Assembly (NCBI GenBank): GCA_024684215.1
Contig: JAIKXH010000029.1
Span: 1 to 58,716, forward strand
Reading direction: 5' to 3'
Source of the DNA: Lachnospiraceae bacterium
Lineage (GTDB): Bacteria > Bacillota > Clostridia > Lachnospirales > Lachnospiraceae
DNA: 58,716 bases
Position numbers and translations under genes: made by a program. Of the stretch, positions 34,726-42,774 are shown piece after piece; within the stretch, counting starts at the first letter, position 1, and every line of letters starts with the position of its first letter. The notes beneath the pieces are model-generated. The model was not told the origin of the DNA and did no database searches. It saw only the letters and a program-made list of their open reading frames with translations.

Positions 34726-35907
34726 ATGGGAAAGTTATTTACATCAGAATCAGTTACGGAAGGACACCCCGACAAGATCGCGGATCAGATTTCGGATGCT
34801 ATCTTAGATGCACTCCTTGAGCAGGATCCCTATTCAAGAGTAGCCGCTGAAACCACTGTAGCTACAGGAATAGCTCTTATCGTTGGAGAGATCACTACAA
34901 AGGCTTATGTAGACATTGCGAAGATCGCAAGAGATACCATCGAGGAAATCGGCTATGTCAATAACGTAGACGGTTATAACGCAAGATCAATTGCTGTACT
35001 TACTTCAATTGATGAGCAGTCAGCTGACATCGCACTTGGTGTAGATAAGGCGTTTGAATCAAAGGTAGAGGGAGAGACCAAGGACTACGGAACAGGTGCC
35101 GGCGATCAGGGTATCATCTTTGGATACGCAACAAACGAGACTCCGGAGTACCTTCCCCCCGCAATTTCATTTGCACACAGACTTACAAGACGGCTTGCAA
35201 GGGTAAGAAAAGAGGGAACGCTTCCCTATCTTCGTCCGGATGGAAAGAGCCAGGTTACTGTAGAATTCGGAGACGATGGAAAGACTGTAAAGAGAGTACA
35301 CACAATTGTTATTTCAACTCAGCACTCAGAAGAAGTATCCCTTGACAAAATAAGAAGAGATGTTATCGAGTTCGTAATTAAGCCGGTTATCCCTGCGGAG
35401 CTTTTAGATGACGAGACGATTTACTACGTAAATCCTACGGGAAGATTTGTTATCGGCGGACCTCAGGGAGATTCGGGACTCACCGGAAGAAAGATAGTAG
35501 TTGATACCTACGGCGGAACTTCAAGACACGGAGGCGGAGCATTCTCCGGAAAGGATCCCACAAAGGTAGACCGTTCGGCAGCATACGCAGCAAGATGGGT
35601 TGCTAAAAACCTTGTGGCAGCAGGCGTTGCGGACAAGCTCGAGGTAGAAATCGGATATGCTATCGGTGTAGCAAAGCCCGTTTCAATCGCAGTAGATACC
35701 TTCGGAACCGGAAAGATTTCCGACGAAAAGATTGAAGAGATCATCGACAAAGTATTTGATTTAAGACCCGCAGCTATCATTGACGCCCTTAACCTCAGAA
35801 GACCGATCTACAAGCAGACTGCAGCATACGGACACTTCGGTAGAACAGATATCGACCTTACATGGGAACATCTTGATAAAGTTGATGAGATAAAAGCACT
35901 TATTTAA
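34726..35907 (+). CDS. metK: S-adenosylmethionine synthetase
   Basis: A 393-residue MAT making SAM from methionine and ATP. Signatures are [17 protein letters not shown], the hexapeptide-type G-A-G-D-Q-G and the second signature [16 protein letters not shown]. The leader 34584-34725 shows a small GGCG/CGCC hairpin near 34689-34707 but no SAM-I riboswitch that I can draw. Only 12 nt separate it from a radical SAM gene, so SAM supply and SAM use share a transcript here. Confidence 0.97.
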   Translation: MGKLFTSESVTEGHPDKIADQISDAILDALLEQDPYSRVAAETTVATGIALIVGEITTKAYVDIAKIARDTIEEIGYVNNVDGYNARSIAVLTSIDEQSADIALGVDKAFESKVEGETKDYGTGAGDQGIIFGYATNETPEYLPPAISFAHRLTRRLARVRKEGTLPYLRPDGKSQVTVEFGDDGKTVKRVHTIVISTQHSEEVSLDKIRRDVIEFVIKPVIPAELLDDETIYYVNPTGRFVIGGPQGDSGLTGRKIVVDTYGGTSRHGGGAFSGKDPTKVDRSAAYAARWVAKNLVAAGVADKLEVEIGYAIGVAKPVSIAVDTFGTGKISDEKIEEIIDKVFDLRPAAIIDALNLRRPIYKQTAAYGHFGRTDIDLTWEHLDKVDEIKALI

Positions 35908-35919
35908 TGGAGGAGAAAG

Positions 35920-37173
35920 ATGGCACAGCTTGAGTTTAACACGGAATGGAGAAAAAAGGAGGAGAGCCTTGATGAGATCATAAAAAAGTATCCTGAGCTT
36001 CCCCCTATTTCGATTTTGGAAATAGATGCGCACAGACGCGGAGTTTTTTACACGGATAAAGCTCTCGAAAGGCTTGATGAATCGGTTCATCAGGTTACTG
36101 AATACACATTAAGAGATAAAACGCAGAGAAAGGTTCCTGCATCTCTTACATTCAGAGATGGAAGTCACCTTGTAGTAGGAGAGGATTTCACAAAAACAGC
36201 CAGAGAACCGTATCTCGTTGATGTTGTTGATGACAAGATCGTTCTTGTGGATAAGGACAAGGTTTACGAGGAGGTTTCTTTCTGGGAGAAGCCTAAATTC
36301 TTCGATAAGGTAACCAGCCGCGGAACCCCTATGAAAAATGTGATAGCGGCAAGACCCCAGAGATACTCGATTCAGCCCAGCAAGTTCTGTCACTTTTGGG
36401 AGTGCGCCAAGGATGGCTGCAAATACTGCTCGTACGGCTCCAGCGGAGTTAAATACCACGGCAGACCGGATGATCTCATCAATCTTCAGGATGTAGAAGA
36501 AACAATGAGGGAGCTTGTAAAAGAGCCCGGAAGATTTGTAGGTGTAATCCTTACCGGCGGAAGTATCCTTACAGGATCTAAGCTCTGCGAGGATGAGCTT
36601 CAGATTTACATCGAGGTTCTCCAGGCTATGGGAACAGTATTTAAAACTAAGAAATGGCCTAGCCAGGTAAATTCCACTGCCCTTGACAAGGAACAGCTCC
36701 AGAGGCTCTACGACCAGACCGGACTTACCAGCTATACCACAGACCTTGAGGTCTTTGACGAGGAACTTTATAAATGGGTATGCCCCGGAAAGGCTAAGGC
36801 GATACCTCAGGCAGAGTGGAAAAAGAGACTCTTTGATGCAGTAGATGTATTTGGAAAAGGCCGCGTTGATACCGGACTTGTATCGGGAGTAGAGCTCGCT
36901 AAGCCCAACGGATTTAAGTCTGAAGCAGAAGCACTTAAGAAGGATTTTGAAACCGCAGAGGAAATGGCATCTCACGGCGTACTTATCAAGCATGATATTT
37001 GGCATGTAGGCGACAATTCAATCTTTAGAGGACAGCTTACTCCCTCTCTTGATTACTACGTACAGCTTACGAAGGGACTGTATGAGATAAATCAAAAGTA
37101 CGGGCTTTCCGGAGATATGGACAGTTACAGGAAGTGCGGAATGCATCCCAATATCAATCTTGACAGAATCTAA
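35920..37173 (+). CDS. radical SAM protein with a non-canonical cysteine motif
   Basis: A 417-residue protein. After an N-terminal region of about 150 residues, C157-x4-C162-x4-C167-x2-C170 (CHFWEC, C-K-Y-C) stands where radical SAM enzymes carry C-x3-C-x2-C. It is followed by V-I-L-T-G-G-S, like the SAM-binding GGE segment. The spacing resembles the extended motifs of Elp3-like enzymes more than the standard one. Operon position between metK and a PNPOx-like gene, upstream of an SsuABC/TauABC-type importer, suggests it transforms an imported compound, perhaps by C-S or C-N cleavage (inference). The substrate is unknown. GGAGGAG at 35910-35916 is a good ribosome site. Confidence 0.8.
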   Translation: MAQLEFNTEWRKKEESLDEIIKKYPELPPISILEIDAHRRGVFYTDKALERLDESVHQVTEYTLRDKTQRKVPASLTFRDGSHLVVGEDFTKTAREPYLVDVVDDKIVLVDKDKVYEEVSFWEKPKFFDKVTSRGTPMKNVIAARPQRYSIQPSKFCHFWECAKDGCKYCSYGSSGVKYHGRPDDLINLQDVEETMRELVKEPGRFVGVILTGGSILTGSKLCEDELQIYIEVLQAMGTVFKTKKWPSQVNSTALDKEQLQRLYDQTGLTSYTTDLEVFDEELYKWVCPGKAKAIPQAEWKKRLFDAVDVFGKGRVDTGLVSGVELAKPNGFKSEAEALKKDFETAEEMASHGVLIKHDIWHVGDNSIFRGQLTPSLDYYVQLTKGLYEINQKYGLSGDMDSYRKCGMHPNINLDRI

Positions 37174-37193
37174 GAAGACGCAAGGAGAAAACT

Positions 37194-37682
37194 ATGAGTA
37201 TACAGTTAGAGAAGAAGATTATTGATGCGATAAAGGATCCCGCTTCTATTAAGGTGATAGCTACCGTCAGTAAAGAAGGCATTGTACACGTTACGCCAAA
37301 GGGATCTTTAACAGTTGATGAGAATGGCAGGATCAAATTTCTTGAGCTTTTGGAAAAATCACAGACTCAAAAAAATCTGGTTTATTCTATCTGGTTTGAC
37401 AAGTTTGTAGCGGTAAACATTATTACAGCAGACCGAAAAAGTTATCTCATCAAGGGGAAGATTTACAAGACAATTAATTCCGGAAAAGTATTCCAGGATG
37501 AATATGTAGCGGTTCAGGAAAAGTTAGGATATGATATCGATCTTTCAGCCATCTGGCTTGTGGACGCGGAAGAGGTGTCCGAGCAGACTTTTGAGGTAAG
37601 AAGGGAAATACTTGAAACCGCGTATCCTTATGAAAAACATGTAGACCGTTTTGCAAAAGACGAGTTGAGATTTGCTAAATAG
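37194..37682 (+). CDS. pyridoxamine 5'-phosphate oxidase-like flavoprotein
   Basis: A 162-residue FMN-binding split-barrel protein. The opening strand pattern (SIKVIATVSKEGIVHVTPKG) and F-D-K-F-V-A-V-N-I are typical of the PNPOx-like superfamily, which includes flavin reductases and haem-binding members. The C-terminal part is charged and carries a Y-P-Y-E-K-H stretch. It lies 20 nt after the radical SAM gene and 19 nt before the substrate-binding lipoprotein. It might serve as reductant for the radical SAM enzyme or act on the same substrate (inference). Confidence 0.75.
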   Translation: MSIQLEKKIIDAIKDPASIKVIATVSKEGIVHVTPKGSLTVDENGRIKFLELLEKSQTQKNLVYSIWFDKFVAVNIITADRKSYLIKGKIYKTINSGKVFQDEYVAVQEKLGYDIDLSAIWLVDAEEVSEQTFEVRREILETAYPYEKHVDRFAKDELRFAK

Positions 37683-37701
37683 GATCAGGGAGGAAGAAAA
37701 A

Positions 37702-38709
37702 ATGAGAAAACAGGCACTTAAAAAGACATTAGCCACTGCACTTTTGTTTGCTTTTGCGATAGGATCATTGGCGGGATGCGGAAATAAGAATATATCATCA
37801 GCTCAGGCAGCAGAGCTTAATCAGGACAGAGTTATCCGAATCGCCGATCAGGCCAATTATTTTACAGCAAAAGTGGCTCTTGAAAAAGGCTTTTTAAAAG
37901 AAGAGTTCGGAGACGATTTCACTTTCGAACTATCTATATTTGAGAATGGCCCGGCCATCAACGAGGCATTAACCGCAGGAAAGATAGATCTTGCTTCTTA
38001 TGGGGATAACCCGGCTATTCAGGGGTACTCGGGGGGCGTTGATGTAAAGATCGTTTCAACGCTTTGGCTTTCGGATAATGCATATGCTCTTATAGCCGGA
38101 CCAAATTCCGGAATAGAGAGCCTTGATGATCTTAGGGGCAAAAAAATCGGCTATGCCGCCGCTACAACAACTCATCAGCTCATCCTCAAGATTCTTGACA
38201 GACAGGGAATATCCGAGTCTGATGTGACTCTTGTAAATATCAAAAGAGTTGAGGGAAATGCGGCCGTAGCTTCAGGTGAGCTGGATGCAAACATTGCGGA
38301 GCAGCCCTTTGAAGCAGCTCTTGAACAAACCGGCGGAAAGATCATAACAACAAACAAGGATTACAATGTTCAGCCTATTTTTGTACTTGCAAGCGGTGAG
38401 TTTGCAAGAAACAATCCCGACACCGTATCAAGAATCCTTAAAGCATACGATAAGGCTAACCAGTGGATATCTGAGAACGAAGAGGAAGCTGCTAAGATCG
38501 TATCCGACATAAACGGCAATGACATTGAAGGCGTTAAGACTTACTACAAGACCAGACAGTGGACTATAGGATGGGATGAGAATCTTACAAAAGGGTTAAA
38601 TGAATCAATTAAGTTCTCTTACGATAACGGAAATATTCCCGCGATATTTGACGCCGAGGAACTTGTCGATACCTCGTTCTTGGAGAAGGCAGGCCTTTAT
38701 AAAAAGTAA
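37702..38709 (+). CDS. substrate-binding lipoprotein, SsuA/TauA/NMT1-like
   Basis: A 335-residue lipoprotein with signal peptide MRKQALKKTL and lipobox L-A-G-C26. The fold follows nitrate/sulfonate/taurine/thiamine-precursor binding proteins (A-L-T-A-G-K-I-D-L-A-S-Y-G-D-N-P-A, then D-L-R-G-K-K-I-G-Y-A). ATG 37702 is chosen for AGGGAGG (37687-37693); an upstream in-frame ATG at 37672 would lose the signal peptide. It delivers substrate to the permease and ATPase that follow. Ligand identity is open: sulfonates fit the sulfur-related neighbourhood. Confidence 0.88.
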   Translation: MRKQALKKTLATALLFAFAIGSLAGCGNKNISSAQAAELNQDRVIRIADQANYFTAKVALEKGFLKEEFGDDFTFELSIFENGPAINEALTAGKIDLASYGDNPAIQGYSGGVDVKIVSTLWLSDNAYALIAGPNSGIESLDDLRGKKIGYAAATTTHQLILKILDRQGISESDVTLVNIKRVEGNAAVASGELDANIAEQPFEAALEQTGGKIITTNKDYNVQPIFVLASGEFARNNPDTVSRILKAYDKANQWISENEEEAAKIVSDINGNDIEGVKTYYKTRQWTIGWDENLTKGLNESIKFSYDNGNIPAIFDAEELVDTSFLEKAGLYKK

Positions 38710-38724
38710 AAACCGGAGGATGCG

Positions 38725-39486
38725 ATGGACAGAAATAAAAGAAAACCGGTGGATTATTTGATAATCGTTTTTTCACCCATACTTCTTCTTTTTATATGGC
38801 AGTTTGTGTCAGAAGGAGGTTTGGTGAATACAGCTTTTTTGCCATCTCCCGTAAAGGTTTTACAGACATTTATCGGTATGCTTTCGAACGGAAGATTTCA
38901 TGAACATTTTTCGGCAAGTATTGTAAGAGTATCGATAGGCTTCTGTATCGGAACAGTATCAGGTATAACCATTGGCATACTATCCGGACTGTTCAAAAAG
39001 GTAGATGATGTTCTTACGGTTTTGTTCAGTGTGCTTAGGTCGATACCTACGATCGGTCTTATACCTCTTATCATCTTATGGCTTGGAATCGGAGAGATTT
39101 CAAAGGTCGTTATTATAGCCATTGGTTCATTCTGGTCAATCCTTTTGAACACTCAAAGTGGTATAAGCGGAACAGATGTAAAACTTCTTGAAGTAGCAAG
39201 AATACTTCAAAAGGATAAGCTCACCGTACTCGGAAGAATCATTCTTCCGGCATCCTTACCCTCTATTATTACCGGTATCAGACTCGGTATAAGCGGGGCC
39301 TGGAGAAGCGTTATCGCGGCGGAGATGATCGCCTCTATGAGAGGTATAGGTTATATGATCCAGTACGCCAGAGAAATGTCACAACCGGCGGTTATGTTTG
39401 TTGGGCTTTTTATACTCGGAATAATAGGACTTGCTCTCGATTTAATAGTGAAACTACTTGAAAAGAAATTGATTTTTTGGTCTTAG
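38725..39486 (+). CDS. ABC transporter permease, SsuC/TauC-like
   Basis: A 253-residue permease with six predicted helices and the EAA loop (EVARILQKDKLTVLGRIILPASLPSIITGIRLG) that docks the ATPase. RBS CCGGAGG precedes the ATG. It is 15 nt after the binding-protein gene and 1 nt before the ATPase gene. Confidence 0.92.
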   Translation: MDRNKRKPVDYLIIVFSPILLLFIWQFVSEGGLVNTAFLPSPVKVLQTFIGMLSNGRFHEHFSASIVRVSIGFCIGTVSGITIGILSGLFKKVDDVLTVLFSVLRSIPTIGLIPLIILWLGIGEISKVVIIAIGSFWSILLNTQSGISGTDVKLLEVARILQKDKLTVLGRIILPASLPSIITGIRLGISGAWRSVIAAEMIASMRGIGYMIQYAREMSQPAVMFVGLFILGIIGLALDLIVKLLEKKLIFWS

Positions 39487-39487
39487 G

Positions 39488-40294
39488 ATGATTATGGCAA
39501 ACGAAGAAATAAACCAGATAGAAATACGTGGAGTAAACAAGAATTTTGCTATCGACAAGAAAAGCGTAGATGTTTTAAAGGATATAAACCTTGAGTTTAA
39601 GAGGGGGGAGTTTGTCTGCATTGTCGGAGCTAGCGGATGCGGCAAAAGCACGTTGCTGCGTATGCTTTCCGGCCTTGAACCCGTGGAGCAGGGGGAGATA
39701 GTTATCGGCGGTGAAAAGGTTCTTGCTCCATCGCTTAAGACGGGGATGGTGTTTCAGGAGTCAAGACTTTTTCCCTGGCTGAGCGTTGAAAAGAATGTTG
39801 AGTTCGGTATTACAAGATCAAAAGCAAAGAGGAGCAAACCTGCGGATAAAAAGAAAGTGGTGGAGAACCTGATACAGCTTGTTGGCCTAAAAGGCTTTGA
39901 AAAGGCTATTCCTAAGCAACTTTCCGGCGGAATGCAGCAAAGGGTAAGTATAGCGAGAGGACTTATAAATAACCCGGAAGTACTGCTGCTCGATGAACCC
40001 TTTGGTGCTCTTGATGCTATCACGAAGATAAACATGCAAAATGAAATCTTAAGAATCTGGGAATCGGAAAGAAAAACCATGATCCTTGTAACTCATGACA
40101 TCGACGAAGCGGTTTATCTCGGAGATAAGGTGGTTGTACTTTCTTCAAGACCCGGCAGTGTGAGAAAGATAATAAACGTGGATCTTCCCAGGGAAAGAGA
40201 CAGGAGTTCACCTGAATTTGCGGCAGTGTGTTCCAAGATCTATAAAGAATTTTTCAAGGACGCTAAGATTAAAGAGCCTGAGTATTATATTTAA
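39488..40294 (+). CDS. ABC transporter ATPase, SsuB/TauB-like
   Basis: A 268-residue ATPase. Walker A G-A-S-G-C-G-K-S-T lies at 47-55. The Q-loop, LSGGMQQR signature, Walker B LLLDEPFGALD and H-loop are all intact. The C-terminal region resembles nitrate/sulfonate/taurine importers. ATG 39494 is a possible alternative start. It is the last gene of the metK operon, and no clear terminator follows. Confidence 0.92.
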   Translation: MIMANEEINQIEIRGVNKNFAIDKKSVDVLKDINLEFKRGEFVCIVGASGCGKSTLLRMLSGLEPVEQGEIVIGGEKVLAPSLKTGMVFQESRLFPWLSVEKNVEFGITRSKAKRSKPADKKKVVENLIQLVGLKGFEKAIPKQLSGGMQQRVSIARGLINNPEVLLLDEPFGALDAITKINMQNEILRIWESERKTMILVTHDIDEAVYLGDKVVVLSSRPGSVRKIINVDLPRERDRSSPEFAAVCSKIYKEFFKDAKIKEPEYYI

Positions 40295-40344
40295 GCCCTA
40301 TAAGTATAATCCCATCCTATCGCAAGCTATAGAAACTGAGTATT

Positions 40345-40372
40345 TTGAGGATTCTTATCATCTTGCTATTAT
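40345..40372 (+). promoter_or_regulatory. candidate promoter of the LysR gene
   Basis: TTGAGG (40345-40350), 16 bp and TATTAT (40367-40372), 42 nt before the start. Confidence 0.5.
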
Positions 40373-40413
40373 AGTGCAGTAAGAGTAAATTCACTTTATT
40401 TAGGGGGCTCTGT

Positions 40414-41319
40414 ATGACGATCTTACAGCTTAAATACATCGTGGTTATTTCAATGTCTTCGTCTATGCGAGAGGCGGCAAGCAAACTTTACGTTTCGCAG
40501 CCCGCCCTGTCTGCATCCGTAAGGGAGCTTGAGGAAGAACTTGGAATAAAGATTTTTGAACGTACGAATAAGGGTATAAACCTTACCGAGGCGGGAAGCG
40601 AGTTTCTCGAATCGGCAAAACAGGCAGTCGGCCAGTATGAGATTGTGGAGCATAAGTATTTAAAGCTCGACCCCGAGAAGGATTACTACTCCATATCCAT
40701 GCAGCACTACGTCTTTGCCGTACATGCCTTTGTCAATTCCATCAAAAAGAGAAACTCAGATGCTTTCTCTTATCTTATCAAGGAGACAAAGACGGAAGAG
40801 GTTCTTCAGAATGTGCGGGACTATAAAAGCGAGATAGGTGTGCTATCTTATGCTGAAAGCAACAAGAATATCATCGGCAAGCTTCTAAAGGGGTACGATC
40901 TTGATTTTTATCCTTTAAAGGTTTGCTCAACATACGTTTATCTAAGTAAGAACCATCCTCTTTCCGGAGAAAAGGAACTTTCTGTTGAGCAGTTAAAGGA
41001 TTACCCCTGCGTTATTTTTGACCAGACGGGGGATAGCGAGTTTTACCTCTCGGAGGAAGCCTTGTCCGGCTACCATTTTAAAAAGGTCATAAAGACCGGG
41101 GACAGGGCGACTTCCTGCGAGGTGCTGACTATGCTTGGGGGCTTTGCCATCGGAACCGGCGGAATGACGGACTCTATAGCGGTAAAGGACGTGTTTGTTT
41201 CGATCAAGCTCAAAGAGGAAGATACGCTAACCATAGGTTATATCACAAAGAAGAATCACATAATAAGTGACTTCGGGAACCTCTATATAAATGAACTGAA
41301 AAAACTCGCAGCGGGCTGA
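40414..41319 (+). CDS. LysR-family transcriptional regulator
   Basis: A 301-residue LysR regulator. The N-terminal winged HTH (SMREAASKLYVSQPALSASVRELEEELGIKIFERTNKGINLTEAG region, residues 14-58) is clear, and a periplasmic-binding-protein-like effector domain follows. It lies just downstream of the transporter on the same strand and is the likely regulator of the metK-radical SAM-transport block. LysR proteins such as CysB, CysL and Cbl often control sulfur acquisition. The effector is unknown. Confidence 0.9.
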   Translation: MTILQLKYIVVISMSSSMREAASKLYVSQPALSASVRELEEELGIKIFERTNKGINLTEAGSEFLESAKQAVGQYEIVEHKYLKLDPEKDYYSISMQHYVFAVHAFVNSIKKRNSDAFSYLIKETKTEEVLQNVRDYKSEIGVLSYAESNKNIIGKLLKGYDLDFYPLKVCSTYVYLSKNHPLSGEKELSVEQLKDYPCVIFDQTGDSEFYLSEEALSGYHFKKVIKTGDRATSCEVLTMLGGFAIGTGGMTDSIAVKDVFVSIKLKEEDTLTIGYITKKNHIISDFGNLYINELKKLAAG

Positions 41320-41324
41320 TCATA

Positions 41325-41355
41325 ATGACACCCGGGGACGGAGTTGGGGGGTCAT
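41325..41355. repeat. GC-rich dispersed repeat unit (ATGAC...GTCAT ends)
   Basis: ATGAC (41325-41329) and GTCAT (41351-41355) bound a CCCGGGGACGG...TTGGGGGG core. The core resembles each arm of the palindrome at 32487-32546. It lies between the LysR and MATE genes, 5 nt after the LysR stop. It may be a REP-like element or miniature transposon remnant. Confidence 0.6.
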
Positions 41356-41436
41356 CTGTGAAATATATTGTTATTGCAAAGTTTTATTTTAGGCGTAAAA
41401 TGGTAATGTTGTCTAGAATAAAAAGGAATAACAATT

Positions 41437-42774
41437 ATGACAGAAGGCTCTATTACCAAAAAACTTATTACATTTGCAATACCTCTCTTTGTGGGTCAGC
41501 TCTTGCAGCAGCTTTACAACGTTGTTGATTCTGTGGTGGTTGGAAATGTACTCGGAAAAGAAGCGCTTGCCGCCGTAAGTACAGCGGGAAGCCTTATCTT
41601 TTTAATGGTCGGATTTATAACCGGACTCTTTATGGGAGGAGGCGTTATAATCGGCAAAAGATATGGCGCCAAAGACTTTGAAGGCGTCAGCACAGCGGCC
41701 CATACCGGTATCACCTTTGCCCTTATAATGGGCGTAGCTCTTACGGTTGTGGGATTTTTTGCAACCCCTGTCATCCTTGGATGGATGGGGACTCCGGATA
41801 ACGTTATGCCCAGCTCCGTTTTATATTTCAGGATATACTTCCTCGGCGGACTTGGAAATGTCATGTACAACGCTTGCTGTGGCGTATTCCAGGCTGTAGG
41901 CGATTCAAAGCATCCCCTGTACTATCTTATAGTCAGTACGGTTATCAATACGGTCCTTGATATTTTGTTTGTCAAATTCCTTGGATTCGGGATCGGAGGT
42001 GCCGCTGCAGCTACCATCATAGCGCAGTTTGTCAGCGCCCTTCTTGCTTTTATCCGCCTTACAAGGGTGGACGGGCCCCACAGGATCTATATCCGTAAGC
42101 TTAGGATTGACAGGGAGACCCTTAATAAAGAGCTTAAGATCGGCTTCCCTACAGGTATTCAAAACAGCGTTATCGCCATCGGAAACGTTGTGGTTCAGTC
42201 CAATATCAACTCCTTTGGAGATGTTGCCATGGCAGGCTGCGGAAGCTACTTTAAGCTGGAAGGCTTTGTATTTTTGCCCATCACCTGTATGTCAATGGCT
42301 CTTACCACATTTGTCAGCCAGAACCTTGGCGCGGGCCAGTACGACAGAGTTAAAAAGGGCGCAAGGATCGGAAGTATTATCAGTGTCTCCTGCGCCGAAC
42401 TTATAGGCGTACTTGTATTTTTGCTGGCGCCGCTCCTCCTTCGGATGTTTTCAAACGAGGCCGAGGTAATTGCTGTAGGAACAAGACAGGCAAGGACGGA
42501 GAGCCTCTTTTACTGCCTCCTCGCCTTGAACCACTGTCTTGCGGGAATCCTTAGAGGAGCTGGAAAAACGAAGGTTCCGATGATCGTTATGCTCTCAAGC
42601 TGGTGTCTGTTACGTATTACATACATCACGATAATCGTTCGGATAATCCCTGTTGTTAATGTTATTTTCTGGGCTTATCCCCTTACCTGGAGTGCAAGTG
42701 CAATAGTATTTCTTATTTACTATTTCAGAGCCGACTGGATACACAGCTTTGCCAAGAGCAAAGAACTTGCTTAA
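41437..42774 (+). CDS. MATE-family efflux transporter
   Basis: A 445-residue protein with twelve helices in the two-lobe MATE pattern: G-S-I-T-K-K-L-I-T-F-A-I-P-L-F-V-G start, Q-L-Y-N-V-V-D-S-V-V-V-G-N in helix 1 and A-G-I-L-R-G-A-G-K-T late. It exports cationic drugs or metabolites by H+ or Na+ exchange. AAGGA (41423-41427) precedes the ATG. Its stop overlaps that of comEC on the opposite strand by 3 nt, with no terminator between them. Confidence 0.92.
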   Translation: MTEGSITKKLITFAIPLFVGQLLQQLYNVVDSVVVGNVLGKEALAAVSTAGSLIFLMVGFITGLFMGGGVIIGKRYGAKDFEGVSTAAHTGITFALIMGVALTVVGFFATPVILGWMGTPDNVMPSSVLYFRIYFLGGLGNVMYNACCGVFQAVGDSKHPLYYLIVSTVINTVLDILFVKFLGFGIGGAAAATIIAQFVSALLAFIRLTRVDGPHRIYIRKLRIDRETLNKELKIGFPTGIQNSVIAIGNVVVQSNINSFGDVAMAGCGSYFKLEGFVFLPITCMSMALTTFVSQNLGAGQYDRVKKGARIGSIISVSCAELIGVLVFLLAPLLLRMFSNEAEVIAVGTRQARTESLFYCLLALNHCLAGILRGAGKTKVPMIVMLSSWCLLRITYITIIVRIIPVVNVIFWAYPLTWSASAIVFLIYYFRADWIHSFAKSKELA

